Source of the DNA: Variovorax boronicumulans
Lineage (GTDB): Bacteria > Pseudomonadota > Gammaproteobacteria > Burkholderiales > Burkholderiaceae_C
Length of the DNA: 64,000 nt
Reading direction: 5' to 3'
Assembly: GCF_019352895.1 (NCBI RefSeq)
Contig: NZ_JAAAFX010000004.1
Span: forward strand, 860,714 to 924,713
The notes under the pieces were generated by a model. The model did not search any database. It was given only the letters and a program-made list of their open reading frames with translations, and was not told the origin of the DNA. This document shows, piece after piece, positions 26,476 to 35,379 of the stretch. A program made the position numbers and the translations under genes. Each line of letters starts with the position of its first letter. Within the stretch, counting starts at the first letter, position 1.

Positions 26476-27468
26476 ATACCCCAGTGCGGACTTGGGCTTG
26501 CCCGTGACCGCCTCGAGGAAGCGGTAGTCCATGTTCTTCTCCACCGCAGCGCTCACGTCGGTGTTGATGTACTTGAGGTCGCGCATCATCCTGGCGATGG
26601 CCACGGCCGAGGCGCGGTGCATCTCGTAGTCGGGGTAGAGGTTCGCGACCGCGCCGGTGGCGACGGCCTTGTCCAGGCCCGTGACCTTCTGGATCGTGTC
26701 GACGAACAGCGTCTTGTTGCTGCTCATCAGGTCGTTGACCTTGACGATCGAGCGCACCGTCTCTTCCACGCCCTTGGGACGCGAGGCGATCACGTCGGAG
26801 CGCGTCACGATCAGGTTGGTGAGCTTGCCCGCGGCCTGGTCATAGGGGTAGGCGAACAGTTTGGCGGCCTTGACTTCGCGGATCTGGGTGGCGAAGGGGT
26901 CGACCGAGCAGATCAGCTCGACCTCGCCGCGGCGCAGTGCCTGCACGTGGTCCGACGGGTTCGGGATGTTGATGAACTGCACGTCCTTGTTGATGTCGAT
27001 GCCCTGCTTGGCGAAGGCGCCGCGCATGTGGATGTCCTGCGCATTGCCGCGCGAGGCCGCCACGCGGAAGGGCTTGCCCTGGGCCTTGTAGTCGGCGATC
27101 AGCTTCTTCAGGCCGGCCCAGTCGTTCTCGGCCAGCGGCAGGTCGTTGCCCACCAGGATCTGCGAGCCGCCGTTGATCTGGCCCGAGATCGCCACCACGT
27201 CGAAGCCCTTGTCGAGCGCGGTGGCGTAGTGCAGGTAGGTGACCTGGGCCACGTCGATGCTCTTGGACAGCAGCGCGGTCAGCACGTCGTTGCCGGTGTT
27301 GAAGGCGATGGCCTCGAGCTTCACGCCGGTGGCGTTCTCAGGCGTGAGCGCCAGCGGCGTGCAATGCGCGCACTTGGCGTAGCCGAGCTTGATCGCGTCC
27401 TGGGCCTGGCTGGCCATCGGCAGCACCGCGGCCGCCAGGAAGAAGAGTTGGGCAATGAACTTGAACAT
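26473..27468 (-). CDS. ABC transporter substrate-binding protein, NMT1/SsuA class
   Basis: A 331-residue periplasmic binding protein with a Sec signal peptide (about 1-22, cut after MASQA). The first strand carries an unusual KCAHCTPLAL with Cys33 and Cys36, where related SsuA/TauA proteins have non-cysteine residues. The rest matches the family: FNTGNDVLTALLSKSIDVAQV, GNAQDIHMRGAF, NPSDHVQALRRGEVELICSVDP. It supplies the permease and ATPase genes downstream, although the 234-base gap with two repeat units separates them. Two candidate GntR operators lie upstream. The ligand is unknown, probably a small N-containing compound given the locus. Confidence 0.9.
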   Translation of the reverse strand: MFKFIAQLFFLAAAVLPMASQAQDAIKLGYAKCAHCTPLALTPENATGVKLEAIAFNTGNDVLTALLSKSIDVAQVTYLHYATALDKGFDVVAISGQINGGSQILVGNDLPLAENDWAGLKKLIADYKAQGKPFRVAASRGNAQDIHMRGAFAKQGIDINKDVQFINIPNPSDHVQALRRGEVELICSVDPFATQIREVKAAKLFAYPYDQAAGKLTNLIVTRSDVIASRPKGVEETVRSIVKVNDLMSSNKTLFVDTIQKVTGLDKAVATGAVANLYPDYEMHRASAVAIARMMRDLKYINTDVSAAVEKNMDYRFLEAVTGKPKSALGY

Positions 27469-27537
27469 GGGTTCCCCGGGATGGTGGATGGCACCGCGAT
27501 GTCGGTGCCTGCCCCTGTTCAGCAAATGACGTGCCAG

Positions 27538-27552
27538 CTTTGTATCCAATCT
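27538..27552. promoter_or_regulatory. Candidate GntR operator 1
   Basis: CTTTGTATCCAATCT, a near-palindrome around TTGTATCCAA (27540-27549), 69 bases before the binding-protein start. It is the exact inverse complement of the 15 bases at 27628-27642. The form TTGnATnCAA resembles FCD-type GntR operators. Confidence 0.55.
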
Positions 27553-27627
27553 TCGAAAGCACCTTTCTCCTCTAGCGCATGACGAAAGAAGGATGCCCGG
27601 CGGGTCTTTGAGAACAACGCAGCGCAC

Positions 27628-27642
27628 AGATTGGATACAAAG
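27628..27642. promoter_or_regulatory. Candidate GntR operator 2
   Basis: AGATTGGATACAAAG, a perfect 15-base inverted copy of site 1 with centres 91 bases apart. Placed in the spacer between the amidohydrolase stop and the binding-protein gene. Paired sites could allow cooperative binding or looping. Confidence 0.55.
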
Positions 27643-27674
27643 TTCCCGCCGATGGTGCGCGATGCACCGCGGCT

Positions 27675-29042
27675 TCACTCCCAGTAGCGCCGCCCCTCGT
27701 CGCCCCACAGCGCGCGCGAGGCCGCCTCGGCCTCAGCGCAGACGGCCTCCATGTCGACCTTCGTCGGGCGCCCGTCCTCGACCAGCACCTCGCCCGCCAC
27801 CATCACCATGCGCACGTCGCGGCCCTGGCCCGTGTGGACCAGGTTGCCCAGCGGGTTGACGTGCGGACGCAGGTGCGGCCGGTTGGCGTCGAACACCACC
27901 AGGTCGGCCGCCTTGCCCACGGCCAGGCTGCCCAGCGTGTCGTCCATGCCCAGCGCCTTGGCGCCGCCCATGGTGGCCATGTGGAACACGTGGCGCGGCT
28001 GCCAGCTGTCGTCGACCTTGCCCTCCTGCACCCGCGCCGTGACCAGTGCCCAGCGCATCAGCTCGACCATGTCGCCGTGCTGCGTGTCGGTGGCCAGCGC
28101 CATGTTCACGCCCGCGCGTTGCAGCATCGGCGTGGGCGCGAGCCGGCCCGAGGTGGCATTGCACTTCGGGATGTGCACCGCGTGCGCGCCGGCCGCGGCC
28201 ATCTTCTGCGCGTCCGATGGCGTGACGTAGATGCAATGCCCGCCCATCAACCGCTCGTTGAGCAGGCCCACCTCCTCCAGCACCTCGGTCGAGGTGCGCC
28301 CGCTGCGCGCGCGCACCCGGTCGACCTCGACCTGGCTCTGGCCCAGGTGGGTGCTGACCGTGAGGCCGTGCAGTGCCGAAGCGGCCGCCACCTCCTTGAG
28401 GAAGCCGTCAGAGCAGGTGTCGACCGCATGCGCCGCCAAGTTGACGCGCACCCGCGGGTGGCCTGCCCAGCGTGCGTGCAGCGCCAGGCCGGCCTCGAGC
28501 GTGCGCTGGCCGATGGCCGGGTCGTGATGCCAGTCGCCATGCGCCACGCGCGCAAAGTCCACGTCGTGGATGCGCCAGCTCGGGCACAGCCGCACGCCGA
28601 GTTCGACCACGGCCTCGGTGCTGACGTCGGCATGCACGAAGTTGTCGCCGATCACGGTCGAGCCGAACAGGAGCGCCTCCAGCGCGCCCAGCCGCGCGAG
28701 CGCACGCGCCTGCGCGGGGTCGACTTGCGTGCCCTTGGGAATGCCTGGCGTGTACGAGGGCGCGAAGCCCAGGTCGGCCGCCACGCCGCGGACCATGGTC
28801 AGGATGCCGTGGGTGTGGACGTTGACGAAGCCGGGCGTGACGAAGTGGCCCGGCAGGCGCAGCGTGCGTGCGGCCTGGTAGTGGGCGGGCGGTTGCGCAT
28901 CGAGCCAGGTGATGCAGCCGTCACGGATGCCGATGGCGCTGCCCCGGATCTCGGGGCGGGCGGGGTCTGCGGTCAGCGCGATGGCGTCGAGCAGCAGCAG
29001 GTCGAAGAGGTGGGGCGTGAGGGGTGGTGCAGCGTGTTCCAT
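27675..29042 (-). CDS. Amidohydrolase (ATZ/TRZ, SsnA-like)
   Basis: A 455-residue metal-dependent deaminase/hydrolase. The metal site has His76 and His78 in VNVHTHGILT, His in STHLGQSQVEVDR (HxxxE region), a further His in GGHCIYV and Asp in ALATDTQHGD. The C-terminal GSLAVGKAADLVVFD closes the barrel-associated sandwich. It has no signal peptide, so it is cytoplasmic. It lies directly behind the GntR gene (67 bases), with a candidate operator 33 bases upstream. The substrate is presumably what the adjacent importer brings in. Confidence 0.88.
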   Translation of the reverse strand: MEHAAPPLTPHLFDLLLLDAIALTADPARPEIRGSAIGIRDGCITWLDAQPPAHYQAARTLRLPGHFVTPGFVNVHTHGILTMVRGVAADLGFAPSYTPGIPKGTQVDPAQARALARLGALEALLFGSTVIGDNFVHADVSTEAVVELGVRLCPSWRIHDVDFARVAHGDWHHDPAIGQRTLEAGLALHARWAGHPRVRVNLAAHAVDTCSDGFLKEVAAASALHGLTVSTHLGQSQVEVDRVRARSGRTSTEVLEEVGLLNERLMGGHCIYVTPSDAQKMAAAGAHAVHIPKCNATSGRLAPTPMLQRAGVNMALATDTQHGDMVELMRWALVTARVQEGKVDDSWQPRHVFHMATMGGAKALGMDDTLGSLAVGKAADLVVFDANRPHLRPHVNPLGNLVHTGQGRDVRMVMVAGEVLVEDGRPTKVDMEAVCAEAEAASRALWGDEGRRYWE

Positions 29043-29074
29043 GCTGTTGCCGAAGCAATGGGCATGCCGCGTTG

Positions 29075-29085
29075 TGTATCCAATC
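29075..29085. promoter_or_regulatory. Candidate GntR operator 3
   Basis: TGTATCCAATC, identical over 11 bases to sites 1 and 2, 33 bases upstream of the amidohydrolase start and just beyond the GntR stop codon. The outer T of the palindrome is a G here, so the site is somewhat weaker. Confidence 0.5.
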
Positions 29086-29109
29086 CTTGCGAAGGGTCCG
29101 GCGGGCGCC

Positions 29110-29832
29110 TCAGCCCAGCAAAGCCTCCGCCAGGTCGATCTCCGGCTCCTCCCGCTCGTGCAGGTTGAGCGAGCGCTCGATGTGGTGCAGGTGCTCGGTC
29201 ATGAGCGCGACCGCGGCCTTCTTCTGGCCCGTCTCGATGGCGTCGATCAGCAGGGCGTGCTCGTCGTTGGGACAGGCGGCCACGGTGGGCGCCTCGAAGG
29301 TCAGGATCGCGAGGCAGGTCAGTGGCGTGAGCTCGCGCATCATGCGCGCCATGATGCTGCTGCCCGAGAGCTGAGCGAGCTGCACGTGGAACTCGCCCGA
29401 CAGCCGCACCGCGGCCCGCCGGTCGCCGCTGGCGTGGGCCTGCTGCTCGCGCTTGAGCAGCGCGCGCAACTGCTTGACGGCGGTCGGCGCCTTGCCCTCG
29501 GCGATGCGGTCGATGAGCCGCAGCACGACGGCGGGCTCGAGCGTGCGGCGCACCTCGAGCACGTCGTGCGCCTCGTCGACGCTGGGCGTGGTGACGAAGG
29601 CGCCGCGGTTGGGGATCAGCGTGACCAGTTGCTCCACCGCCAGCCGCTGCAGCACGCCACGCACCTGCGTGCGGCTGACCGCGAACAGCTCGGCCACGCG
29701 CTCCTCCGAGAGCTTGGTGCCGGGCAGCAGCCGGTGCTCGACCACGGCCTCGTAGATGCGCTCGTAAATGTCGGCCTTGGACGCGGTCTTCGCGGCCGGC
29801 TTGGCCGCGCGCCGGGGAGTGGAAGAGGCCAT
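29110..29832 (-). CDS. GntR-family regulator, FCD subclass
   Basis: A 240-residue regulator with an N-terminal winged helix (about 22-90; KLSEERVAELFAVSRTQVRGVLQRLAVEQLV and the wing PNRGAFV) and an all-helical FCD ligand domain (about 100-225) with the metal-binding His/Asp pattern (FHVQLAQL, ALLIDAIETG, MTEHLHHIE). A basic Ala/Lys-rich extension of about 20 residues precedes the HTH. It lies upstream of and in line with the amidohydrolase and importer genes, and matching palindromes occur in that region, so it probably represses them until a carboxylic or cyclic effector binds. Confidence 0.9.
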   Translation of the reverse strand: MASSTPRRAAKPAAKTASKADIYERIYEAVVEHRLLPGTKLSEERVAELFAVSRTQVRGVLQRLAVEQLVTLIPNRGAFVTTPSVDEAHDVLEVRRTLEPAVVLRLIDRIAEGKAPTAVKQLRALLKREQQAHASGDRRAAVRLSGEFHVQLAQLSGSSIMARMMRELTPLTCLAILTFEAPTVAACPNDEHALLIDAIETGQKKAAVALMTEHLHHIERSLNLHEREEPEIDLAEALLG

Positions 29833-29908
29833 GGTGTGAGCTTGCGTGCGAAAGGAAAAGCGAGGAACGCTCGGATGGTACCCAGAGACGGTCCGCCCCG
29901 TGCAGGCT

Positions 29909-30643
29909 TCAGTGCAGGCCATGCAGTTCGGTGAACAGGCTGCCCCAGCCCTCGACCCGCCGCGTGTCGACGCCGCACAGCCGCAGCGCCTTCCACACCG
30001 CGGTGCTGACCGTGTCGTAGACCGGGATGCCGAGCTCGGCTTCGAGCGCCGGCACCAGCCGCGCCGCGCGCAGGTTGGTGCAGAAGGTGGAGATGCACTG
30101 CGGCGACGCGGCCGCGAGTTCGCGCACCATGGCGCGGATCTCCTCGGTCGTGACCTCGGCAAACTCGAAGTTCACATGGCGGTCCAGGTGGCGCTCGGCC
30201 ACGCAGTCATGGCCACTGGCGCGGTAGTTGGCCACGATGCGTTCCTGCACGTCGGCCAGGTAGGGCGTGGCGAGCGCGAAGCGCCGGCGGCCCGACATCG
30301 CCATCGCTTCGTTGAAGGCCAGCACCGAGGTGCAGGCCGGGATGCCCGTCTCGGCGGTGATGCGCGCGCACAGCGCCTCGTCGGTCTCGAAGCCGAGCCA
30401 GCCCGACGACGTCCCGTTCCAGGCGATCACGTCGACGCGCGCATCGGCCAGCAGCCGCGCCGCCTCGAGGATCGGCTCGATGTCGAACTGGCCCAGCGCC
30501 TGGCTGCGCAGCGAGATCTCGGTCACGCGAAAGCGCGCGAAATGCGCCGACACCTCGGGCAGGCCCGCGACCATCGCCGAGGTCAGCGGCTCCAGCGCGG
30601 TGTTGGACGAGGGGGTGAGCATCCCCAGCAGTACACGCTTCAT
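29909..30643 (-). CDS. Arylmalonate-decarboxylase/maleate-isomerase-like protein
   Basis: A 244-residue Asp/Glu racemase superfamily protein. It begins MKRVLLGMLTPSSNTALEPL, the hallmark of the maleate isomerase/AMDase branch. The first catalytic-cysteine position reads WNGTSSGW (about 75-82) without cysteine, while the second is kept as Cys188 (STFCTNLRAA). That one-cysteine, GTS pattern is what I recall for arylmalonate decarboxylase, whereas maleate isomerase has two cysteines. A decarboxylase or lyase is thus the better guess. It follows the Tat-exported binding protein by four bases, so it is likely co-transcribed with it. Confidence 0.8.
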   Translation of the reverse strand: MKRVLLGMLTPSSNTALEPLTSAMVAGLPEVSAHFARFRVTEISLRSQALGQFDIEPILEAARLLADARVDVIAWNGTSSGWLGFETDEALCARITAETGIPACTSVLAFNEAMAMSGRRRFALATPYLADVQERIVANYRASGHDCVAERHLDRHVNFEFAEVTTEEIRAMVRELAAASPQCISTFCTNLRAARLVPALEAELGIPVYDTVSTAVWKALRLCGVDTRRVEGWGSLFTELHGLH

Positions 30644-30647
30644 GCGG

Positions 30648-31712
30648 TCAGACTTTCACTTCGCGGTTGAAGCGGTCGATGTATTCCGCGCGACGAGGAT
30701 TGAGCTTGGCCCAGTCGACGCCATTCATCGCCTCGATGTCGGCGGTGTTCTTCGCGTAGGCCTGCAGGCCCTCGCTGAACACGGCCTTGGAACTCACCGG
30801 CGCGACGAAGTACGGTGCGGCCGCCATGCGGGTCTGCACCTCGGGGCTCAGCGCGGCGTTGATGTAGGCCGCGGCCAGGTCAGGGTTCTTGGTGTTCTTC
30901 ACGATGTGCATCACGCTCTTGATGTGGATCCAGCCGGTGTCGGGCTTGGCCAGCGCCACCGGCACGCCCTTGCCCTGCAGGTCGCCCACGTTGTTGTTGT
31001 AGTGCACCGAAATGTCGATCTGGCCCTGCTGGAACAGCGTGGCGAGCGAGCCCGGGTTGCTGGCCACCGCGCTCACGTTGGGCATGAGCTTCTTGACGAA
31101 GGCGAAGGCCGGCTCGAGGTTCTCCTCGCTGCCGCCGTTGAGGCGCGCGATCTCGACCATCCAGGCCGACATCAGGGTCGAGCCCATGCCCGCCAGGCCC
31201 ACGCGGCCCTTGTACTCGGGCTTGAGCAGGTCGTTCCACGAACGCGGCGGGTTCTTGATCTTCTCGGTGTTGTAGGCGATGCCGATGATCTGGCCCGACA
31301 CGAACACGCCCAGGCCGCGCGGGTCGACCAGCTTCGAGGGCACGTCCTTGAGGTAGGGCATCTTGTCGACCGGCACCTTCTCGAAGATGTCCTGCGACAG
31401 CGCGGCCAGGTAGGGGCCCTCGTCCAGGATGATCACGTCGTAGGGCGGATTGGCCTTGGAGGCCACCACCTTCGACACCGTGTCGACCGCCAGCGAGGAC
31501 ACCAGGTTGGTCGAGGCGCCCGTGGCCTTGGCGAAGGCCGGCAGCAGGATCGCGCGGTGCGCCGACTCCCAGGCACCGGGGTAGGTGGTGGCCGAGATCG
31601 AACGCGATTGCGCGTGCACGAGGCCGGTGTGGGCGGCCAGTTGGGCGGCGCCGAGGCCGGCCACGCCTTGCAGCAGCTGGCGGCGGGACAAGAAGGTGCT
31701 GGAGGTGCTCAT
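30648..31712 (-). CDS. ABC transporter substrate-binding protein, PotD/polyamine-like, Tat signal
   Basis: A 354-residue periplasmic binding protein with a twin-arginine signal (FLSRRQLLQGVAGLGAAQL) and cleavage near VHAQS. The body matches iron/spermidine-type binding proteins: YDVIILDEGPYLA, GIAYNTEKIKNPPRSWNDLLKPEYKGRVG, FQQGQIDISVHYNNN. It is divergent from its presumed ATPase and two permeases (32032-34853), an unusual split of one importer over two transcripts. Tat export suggests folding or cofactor acquisition before transport. Confidence 0.88.
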   Translation of the reverse strand: MSTSSTFLSRRQLLQGVAGLGAAQLAAHTGLVHAQSRSISATTYPGAWESAHRAILLPAFAKATGASTNLVSSLAVDTVSKVVASKANPPYDVIILDEGPYLAALSQDIFEKVPVDKMPYLKDVPSKLVDPRGLGVFVSGQIIGIAYNTEKIKNPPRSWNDLLKPEYKGRVGLAGMGSTLMSAWMVEIARLNGGSEENLEPAFAFVKKLMPNVSAVASNPGSLATLFQQGQIDISVHYNNNVGDLQGKGVPVALAKPDTGWIHIKSVMHIVKNTKNPDLAAAYINAALSPEVQTRMAAAPYFVAPVSSKAVFSEGLQAYAKNTADIEAMNGVDWAKLNPRRAEYIDRFNREVKV

Positions 31713-32031
31713 GGTGCGGATTCCTTGGGGTGGTGCGGCAACGCCTGCGATCCAGGCTCGGCCATCCAGCGCAATCTTTGTGCCACGCAGCGCCCTCCCC
31801 GACGGCCCGGGAGATGCCTCGGGAGCGGCCCCCATGGCGGTGCGGCCGCATGCGCCAACATGGAACGAAACGCACCATCTGTGCACAAGTTCATGCGATA
31901 TTGGCGCCAATCTTCCGGTTGGTTGTAGCCAGGATCGGTTGCCGCCGCGCTCCGCATCGCATGGCACGTTTCTTGAGACGTGCAGGCATGGCGACGTCAT
32001 TCCGACGTTGCACCAGCTGGTCCTCACACGC
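31713..32031. other. Divergent control region between the two halves of an ABC importer
   Basis: 319 bases without a gene. It contains the perfect palindrome at 31900-31911 and moderately AT-richer sequence around 31855-31930. No unambiguous -35/-10 pair was found on either strand. No TGTATCCAATC motif is present, so this promoter is probably not under the same GntR protein. Confidence 0.6.
31900..31911. promoter_or_regulatory. Perfect 12-bp palindrome, candidate operator
   Basis: ATTGGCGCCAAT, roughly midway between the divergent importer genes. The position suggests control of both transcripts; the binding protein is unknown. Confidence 0.4.
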
Positions 32032-33123
<1,092 letters not shown>

Positions 33124-33127
33124 CGCG

Positions 33128-33988
33128 ATGGCTGCCAACGCCTCCACCGCGCGCTCGGCTTCTGCGCTGCCGCTGAGCCTTCCCCTGGGCCTGTTCTTCG
33201 TCGCCTTCGTGCTGGCGCCGATGCTGCTGCTGGCCTGGGTCAGCCTGCACAACGACCCCGAGATGACGCAGGCCGGCTTCGGCCAGTACGCCAAGTTCCT
33301 CACCGACGGCTTCAACCTCGTGGTGCTCGGCAACACGCTGTGGCTGGGCGTCGAGGTCACGGTGCTGACGATCCTGATCGGCTTCCCGCTGGCCTACCTC
33401 TACACGCAGGCGCCGGGCCGCTGGCAGGGCCCGCTGATGCTGCTGATCATCCTGCCGCTCCTGACCAGCTCGGTGGTACGCACCTTCGCCTGGGTCGTGA
33501 TCCTCGGGCGCCAGGGCATCCTCAACACCGCGCTGCTCGACCTGGGCCTGATCGCCGAGCCGATCAAGCTGCTCTACACGCCCGGCGCGGTAGCCGTTGC
33601 GCTGGCGCAGATCGAACTGCCGCTGATGGTGCTGCCGTTGATCACCGCACTCATGAACGTCGACGCCAACCTGCGCCAGGCCTCGCTCGCGCTGGGCGCG
33701 GGCCACTGGCGCACCTTCTGGCAGGTGACGCTGCCGCTGTCGATGCCGGGGCTGCTCGCGGGCTCGCTGCTGGTGTTCGCCTCCAGCGTGAGCGCCTTCG
33801 TGACGCAGACGCTGGTGGGCGGCGGGCAGCAGATGTTCATGCCCTACTACATGTACCAGCAGGCCATCCAGGCCAACAACTATCCGTTCGCGGCCGCCAT
33901 CGCCATGCTGCTGCTGGTGTGCGTGCTGGCCGTGGTGGTCGCCATCAATGCGCTCGGTCGGCGCAGCAAGGGGTTCGTCCATGGCTGA
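33128..33988 (+). CDS. ABC transporter permease 1, PotB-like
   Basis: A 286-residue inner-membrane protein with six hydrophobic segments. The EAA loop is ASLALGAGHWRTFWQVTLPLSMPGLLAGSLLVF. It starts four bases after the ATPase stop. Its end overlaps the next permease start by eight bases, indicating coupled translation. Confidence 0.92.
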   Translation: MAANASTARSASALPLSLPLGLFFVAFVLAPMLLLAWVSLHNDPEMTQAGFGQYAKFLTDGFNLVVLGNTLWLGVEVTVLTILIGFPLAYLYTQAPGRWQGPLMLLIILPLLTSSVVRTFAWVVILGRQGILNTALLDLGLIAEPIKLLYTPGAVAVALAQIELPLMVLPLITALMNVDANLRQASLALGAGHWRTFWQVTLPLSMPGLLAGSLLVFASSVSAFVTQTLVGGGQQMFMPYYMYQQAIQANNYPFAAAIAMLLLVCVLAVVVAINALGRRSKGFVHG

Positions 33989-34853
33989 AGCCTTCGTCTC
34001 GGGCACGCCGCGCGTGCCCTCCGCCGTCCCGCGGGCCGCCGAATCGCTGCGCGGCCTGATCGAGCGGCGCTCCTTCTGGGCGGTGTTCGGCCTGCTGGGC
34101 CTGTTCGCGGGCGTGCTGCTGATGGCGCCCACGGTGGTGGTGCTGATCACCTCCTTCACCAGCGGCTACTCGCTCAAGTTCCCTCCGCCCGGCTATTCAA
34201 GCCGCTGGTACGTGGCACTGTGGAACGAATCGCCCGAACTGATCGACGCCTTCGTGCTGTCGCTCAAGCTCGCGGCCATCGCCACCAGTGCGTCGATCGT
34301 GCTGGCCGTGGCCGCCGCGCTGGCGCTGGCCCGCCGGCGCGAGGCCTGGGCGCGCGTGGCCGAGTCGGTGCTGCTGTCACCGCTGATGCTGCCCGCGCTG
34401 GCCATCGGCCTGTCGCTGCTGATGCTGTTCAACCTGGCGGGCACCGGGCTGTCGCTCTGGACGCTGGTGATCGGCCACGTGGCCATCACCACGCCCTACA
34501 TCCTGCGCACCACCTCGGCCAGCCTGCTGCAGATGGACGGCAGCCTGCTCGAGAGCGCGCATTCGCTGGGCGCCTCGCCGCTCTATGTGTTCCGCACCGT
34601 GACGCTGCCGCTGATCGCGCGCGGCATCGCGGCCGGCGCCTTCATCGGCTTCATGTACTCCTTCGACAACGTGGCGGTGTCGCTGTTCCTTTCGGACGCG
34701 CGCAGCGAGGTGCTGCCGATCCGCATGTGGCACATCATCGAATCCAACCTCGACGTGCGTGCCGCCGCGGTGTCGGGCGTGCTGATCGCGGCCACGCTGG
34801 TGCTGATGGTGGTGATGGAGCGCGTGGCGGGCATCTCGCGCCACTTCCGCTGA
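33981..34853 (+). CDS. ABC transporter permease 2, PotC-like
   Basis: A 290-residue permease with six membrane segments and the EAA loop SAHSLGASPLYVFRTVTLPLIARGIAAGAF. The preceding FIGFMYSFDNVAVSLFL is typical of PotC proteins. The start ATG at 33981 overlaps permease 1. It is convergent with a deaminase gene 11 bases away. Confidence 0.92.
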   Translation: MAEAFVSGTPRVPSAVPRAAESLRGLIERRSFWAVFGLLGLFAGVLLMAPTVVVLITSFTSGYSLKFPPPGYSSRWYVALWNESPELIDAFVLSLKLAAIATSASIVLAVAAALALARRREAWARVAESVLLSPLMLPALAIGLSLLMLFNLAGTGLSLWTLVIGHVAITTPYILRTTSASLLQMDGSLLESAHSLGASPLYVFRTVTLPLIARGIAAGAFIGFMYSFDNVAVSLFLSDARSEVLPIRMWHIIESNLDVRAAAVSGVLIAATLVLMVVMERVAGISRHFR

Positions 34854-34864
34854 TGCCTGCGATG

Positions 34865-35341
34865 TCAGGGCCGCACGCGGTCGCCGCCCCAGCGCAGCCG
34901 CAGCGCCAGGTACTCGGCTTCGCAGACGCCGTCGCGCAGCGCAAGCGCGAAACCGGTCAGGCGGCAGAAGGCCTCGATGCCGTAGTCGCCGAGGTCCGCG
35001 CGCCGCAGCCGCGCATGGCGCAGGCCCAGCACCAGCGTGTGCACGCCGCCCAGCTTGAGCGCGCCCGCGCACATCGGGCAGGGCTCCATCGTGCAGTAGA
35101 GCGTGGCGCCCTGCGCGGCCTCGGGGCCGTGCTGCGCGAAGGCATCGCGCAGGGCCTCGGGCTCGGCATGGGCCGTGACGTCGCCGCGCGTGACCTGCCG
35201 GTTCTGGCCGCGCCCGAGCAGGCACCCGTCCTTCACCAGCACCGCGCCGGTAGGCCAGTCGCCGCGCGCGTACGCCTCGCGCGCCTCGGCCAGCGCCAGC
35301 TGCATCCAGCGCACATCGTCTTCGTTCGTCGTGTCGTTCAT
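34865..35341 (-). CDS. Nucleobase/nucleoside deaminase (CMP/dCMP deaminase fold)
   Basis: A 158-residue zinc deaminase. Zinc ligands and catalytic Glu are His58-Ala-Glu60 (TAHAEPEAL) and Cys88/Cys91 in EPCPMCAG. The group contains guanine deaminase, cytosine deaminase and TadA; the surrounding catabolic genes favour a free-base or heterocycle deaminase over a tRNA enzyme. It is divergent from the amidohydrolase at 35380 (38-base gap), so the two probably share a control region. Confidence 0.86.
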   Translation of the reverse strand: MNDTTNEDDVRWMQLALAEAREAYARGDWPTGAVLVKDGCLLGRGQNRQVTRGDVTAHAEPEALRDAFAQHGPEAAQGATLYCTMEPCPMCAGALKLGGVHTLVLGLRHARLRRADLGDYGIEAFCRLTGFALALRDGVCEAEYLALRLRWGGDRVRP

Positions 35342-35379
35342 GGCGGTCGTCCGTTCACAGCAAATCCAGGAGCTTGTCC

